From contig JBKPSV010000214.1 in assembly GCA_046735215.1 (NCBI GenBank), positions 1 to 7,839 of the forward strand: DNA of 7,839 nucleotides, given 5' to 3'. The stretch is from JAMXLO01 sp046735215 (GTDB lineage Bacteria; Pseudomonadota; Alphaproteobacteria; Acetobacterales; Acetobacteraceae). Shown piece after piece: positions 6,125 to 7,839 of the stretch. Position numbers and translations under genes: made by a program. Numbering within the stretch: position 1 is the first letter of the stretch; each line of letters begins with the position of its first letter. Under the pieces are notes generated by a model, which was not told the origin of the DNA, made no database searches, and saw only the letters and a program-made list of their open reading frames with translations.

Positions 6125-7839
6125 ATGCCTTCCTCAAGCACGTCGAAACCACGCGGCACATCAGGCGGACGGAAGCTTGTCGCGGTGCTCTACGCAGACA
6201 TGGTGGGGTACAGCCGACTGATTGCAGCTGATGATGTAGGTGCCATCCAGCGGCTGAAGGCTCTGCGTGCGAACCTAATAGACCCGGCTATCAGGAGCAT
6301 GGCGGCAGCATCGTCCAGACTGCCGGCGATTCCTTGCTGACGACGTTCGACAGCGTTGATGGAGCAGTCCGCTGCGCTGCGAGTATCCAGCATCAGGTTC
6401 CGCAATATGATGGCGACCAGCCATCTGACCGCACCATCCGCTTTCGCGTTGGGATCGATATAGGCGATGCGATTCCCGATGGGACGGACTTGCATGGGGA
6501 CGCCGTGAACGTCGCAGTGAGACTGCAGACCGAGTGCCCGCCTGAGGGCGTATGTGTCTCGCGTGCCGTGCACGACCAGGTCCGTGGCCGGGTTGGTCTC
6601 GCATTCGAATCGATCGGACTACTGACATTAAAGAATATCGCGCAACCTGTGGAGGCGTTCGTCTTACGGCCCCCAGCCCCAACTGCGGTCAGGCACATCG
6701 AGTCGGTGCTAGCACACCACGCTGACGCGTTGCCGCTGCCGGACAAGCCATCGATTGCCGTCCTGGCCTTCACCAACATGAGCGGCGACTCGGAGCAGGA
6801 ATACTTCGCTGACGGTATCGCCGATGAGATTATCACCGAGCTGTCGCGCAATCGCTCACTGTTCGTCATCGCCCGCAATTCGAGCTTTACCTACAAGGTC
6901 CGAGCGGTCGACATCAGACAGGTGGCTCGTGAGCTGGGCGTGCGCTACGTGCTGGAAGGTAGCGTGCGCTGCGGCGGTGGACGGGTTCGCGTGCTTGCCC
7001 AGCTTATTGACGCCGGGACCGGTAACCATATCTGGGCGGAGCGCTATGACCGACCTCTGGAGGATGTATTCGCGGTACAGGACGAGATCGCCAGGGCGGT
7101 GGTCGCGGCGGTGCACCCGGCAGTGTCAGATGCGGAGCAACGGCGCGCTTTGCGTAAGCCCACGGAAAGTCTCAGTGCCTGGGAAGCTTATCAGCGCGGT
7201 CTGTGGCACATGTCGAGGTTCGGTGGCACTGACGGCCAACAAGCGTTGCGGTTCTTTGAGCGTGCAATCAGCCTGGATCCGACCTTCGCCGCCGCCTATG
7301 CGAATCTGGCGCTCGCGTATACCGAAGCAGGTACGATACATGCCTTGTATCCGCTGGATGAGACGATTGTGCATGTAAAAGCGGCGGCGCAGAAAGCCGT
7401 TGAATATGATCCGAGCGATGCCGACGCTCACGCTACACTCGCATTCGCTACTATGCTTGATGGGACCCGTGACGGTGTCGCCGAACGAGTTGCGCTCGCT
7501 CTCGCCTACAATGCAAACTCGTCTTGGGCGAATGGAATCCAGGGACTGATACTGGCCTGGAGTGGCCGTGAATCAGAGGCACGTGAATACCTGAAAATAG
7601 CCATTCGACTCAATCCGCGCGATCAGCGCGTCGCGCTATTCATGCACCAGATTGAGGCGTCCTATTATTTCGAACGCGACTAAGCCAACGCCGCTGAAGC
7701 CTCGAGGCAGGCGATAGCCGCTTATCCAGGCTATGCGCAACCCTACCGCTGGTTGGCAGCAGCCCTCGGGCAGCTTGGCAAAACCGCTGAGGCGCGGGAG
7801 GCAATGCAGAAAGCCATCGCCGTCTCACCCGAGGGCTTC
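6125..7839 (+). pseudogene. Class III adenylate/guanylate cyclase with TolB-like and TPR domains, frameshifted and with an internal stop; continues past the right edge
   Basis: An intact relative would make cAMP or cGMP in the cytoplasm. Numbering is for the repaired frame. The cyclase domain (about 15-185) has KLVAVLYADMVGYSRL with metal-ligand Asp25, IVQTAGDSLL with the second metal-ligand Asp69, RFRVGIDIGDAIPDGTDLHG, and NVAVRL (Asn129, Arg133) for nucleotide and transition-state binding. A TolB/FlgO-like domain follows (about 207-335: PDKPSIAVLAFTNMSGD, EYFADGIADEIITELSR, YVLEGSVR, GNHIWAERYDR). TPR units follow to the edge (RAISLDPTFAAAYANLALAY, KAVEYDPSDADAHATLAFA). There are two lesions. 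The frame changes by apparent loss of one base at 6292-6295 (LIDPAI, then EHGGSIVQ in the next frame). A TAA at 7681-7683 interrupts YYFERD, after which the same frame continues as a good TPR (QPYRWLAAALGQLGKTAEAR) to 7839. With both lesions the catalytic domain is cut between its two metal ligands, so no active cyclase is expected from this sequence as given. Confidence 0.85.

Noticed and set aside
6334..7683. Independent gene starting at TTG 6334
   Set aside because: It starts inside the cyclase catalytic domain just after the second metal Asp, with no ribosome site. It is the continuation of the frameshifted cyclase.
1..7839. CRISPR array, transposase, integrase, toxin-antitoxin or phage-defence system
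   Set aside because: No evenly spaced direct repeats, no terminal inverted repeats and no matching protein families were seen on either strand.

Overview
The window is GC-rich and densely packed. Its gene families point to an alphaproteobacterium, possibly of the Acetobacteraceae/Rhodospirillales: a CaiB/BaiF CoA-transferase of the extended type, an LLM-class flavin oxidoreductase, a small peptidoglycan-binding lipoprotein, a repeat-GT2-GT4-GT4 glycosyltransferase and a class III cyclase-TolB-TPR protein. The taxonomic placement rests on family resemblance and base composition only. There is no rRNA, tRNA, insertion sequence, integrase or CRISPR.

Layout from left to right. (1) Positions 1-830, minus strand: 5' part of a family III CoA-transferase whose 3' end lies beyond the left edge. 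(2) Positions 930-1742, plus strand: a compact LLM-class (luciferase-like) oxidoreductase, divergent from the CoA-transferase across about 99 bp. (3) Positions 1749-2273, minus strand: a lipoprotein with a peptidoglycan-binding domain, convergent with the oxidoreductase and only 6 bp away. (4) Positions 2362-5864, minus strand: a surface-polysaccharide glycosyltransferase locus. It reads as two overlapping frames, a GT2 protein with three N-terminal repeats and then a tandem GT4 protein. Sequence continuity across the junction suggests one gene of about 1167 codons broken by loss of one base. (5) Positions 6125 to the right edge, plus strand: a class III adenylate/guanylate cyclase with TolB-like and TPR domains. 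It carries a frameshift near 6292 and an in-frame TAA at 7681, so it is annotated as a pseudogene. A good sigma70-like promoter (6024-6052) lies upstream of it.

How the genes might work together: items 3 and 4 both concern the cell envelope, a wall-anchored lipoprotein downstream of a glycan-building enzyme on the same strand. Items 1 and 2 form a divergent pair that could share regulation and act in acyl-CoA or xenobiotic catabolism; this is inference. The cyclase is a signalling gene that appears inactivated.

I found no clearly new biological system. The observations most worth checking are the apparent one-base lesions in two neighbouring genes (glycosyltransferase and cyclase), which mean either real gene decay, a sequence error, or, for the glycosyltransferase, an unusual split gene.
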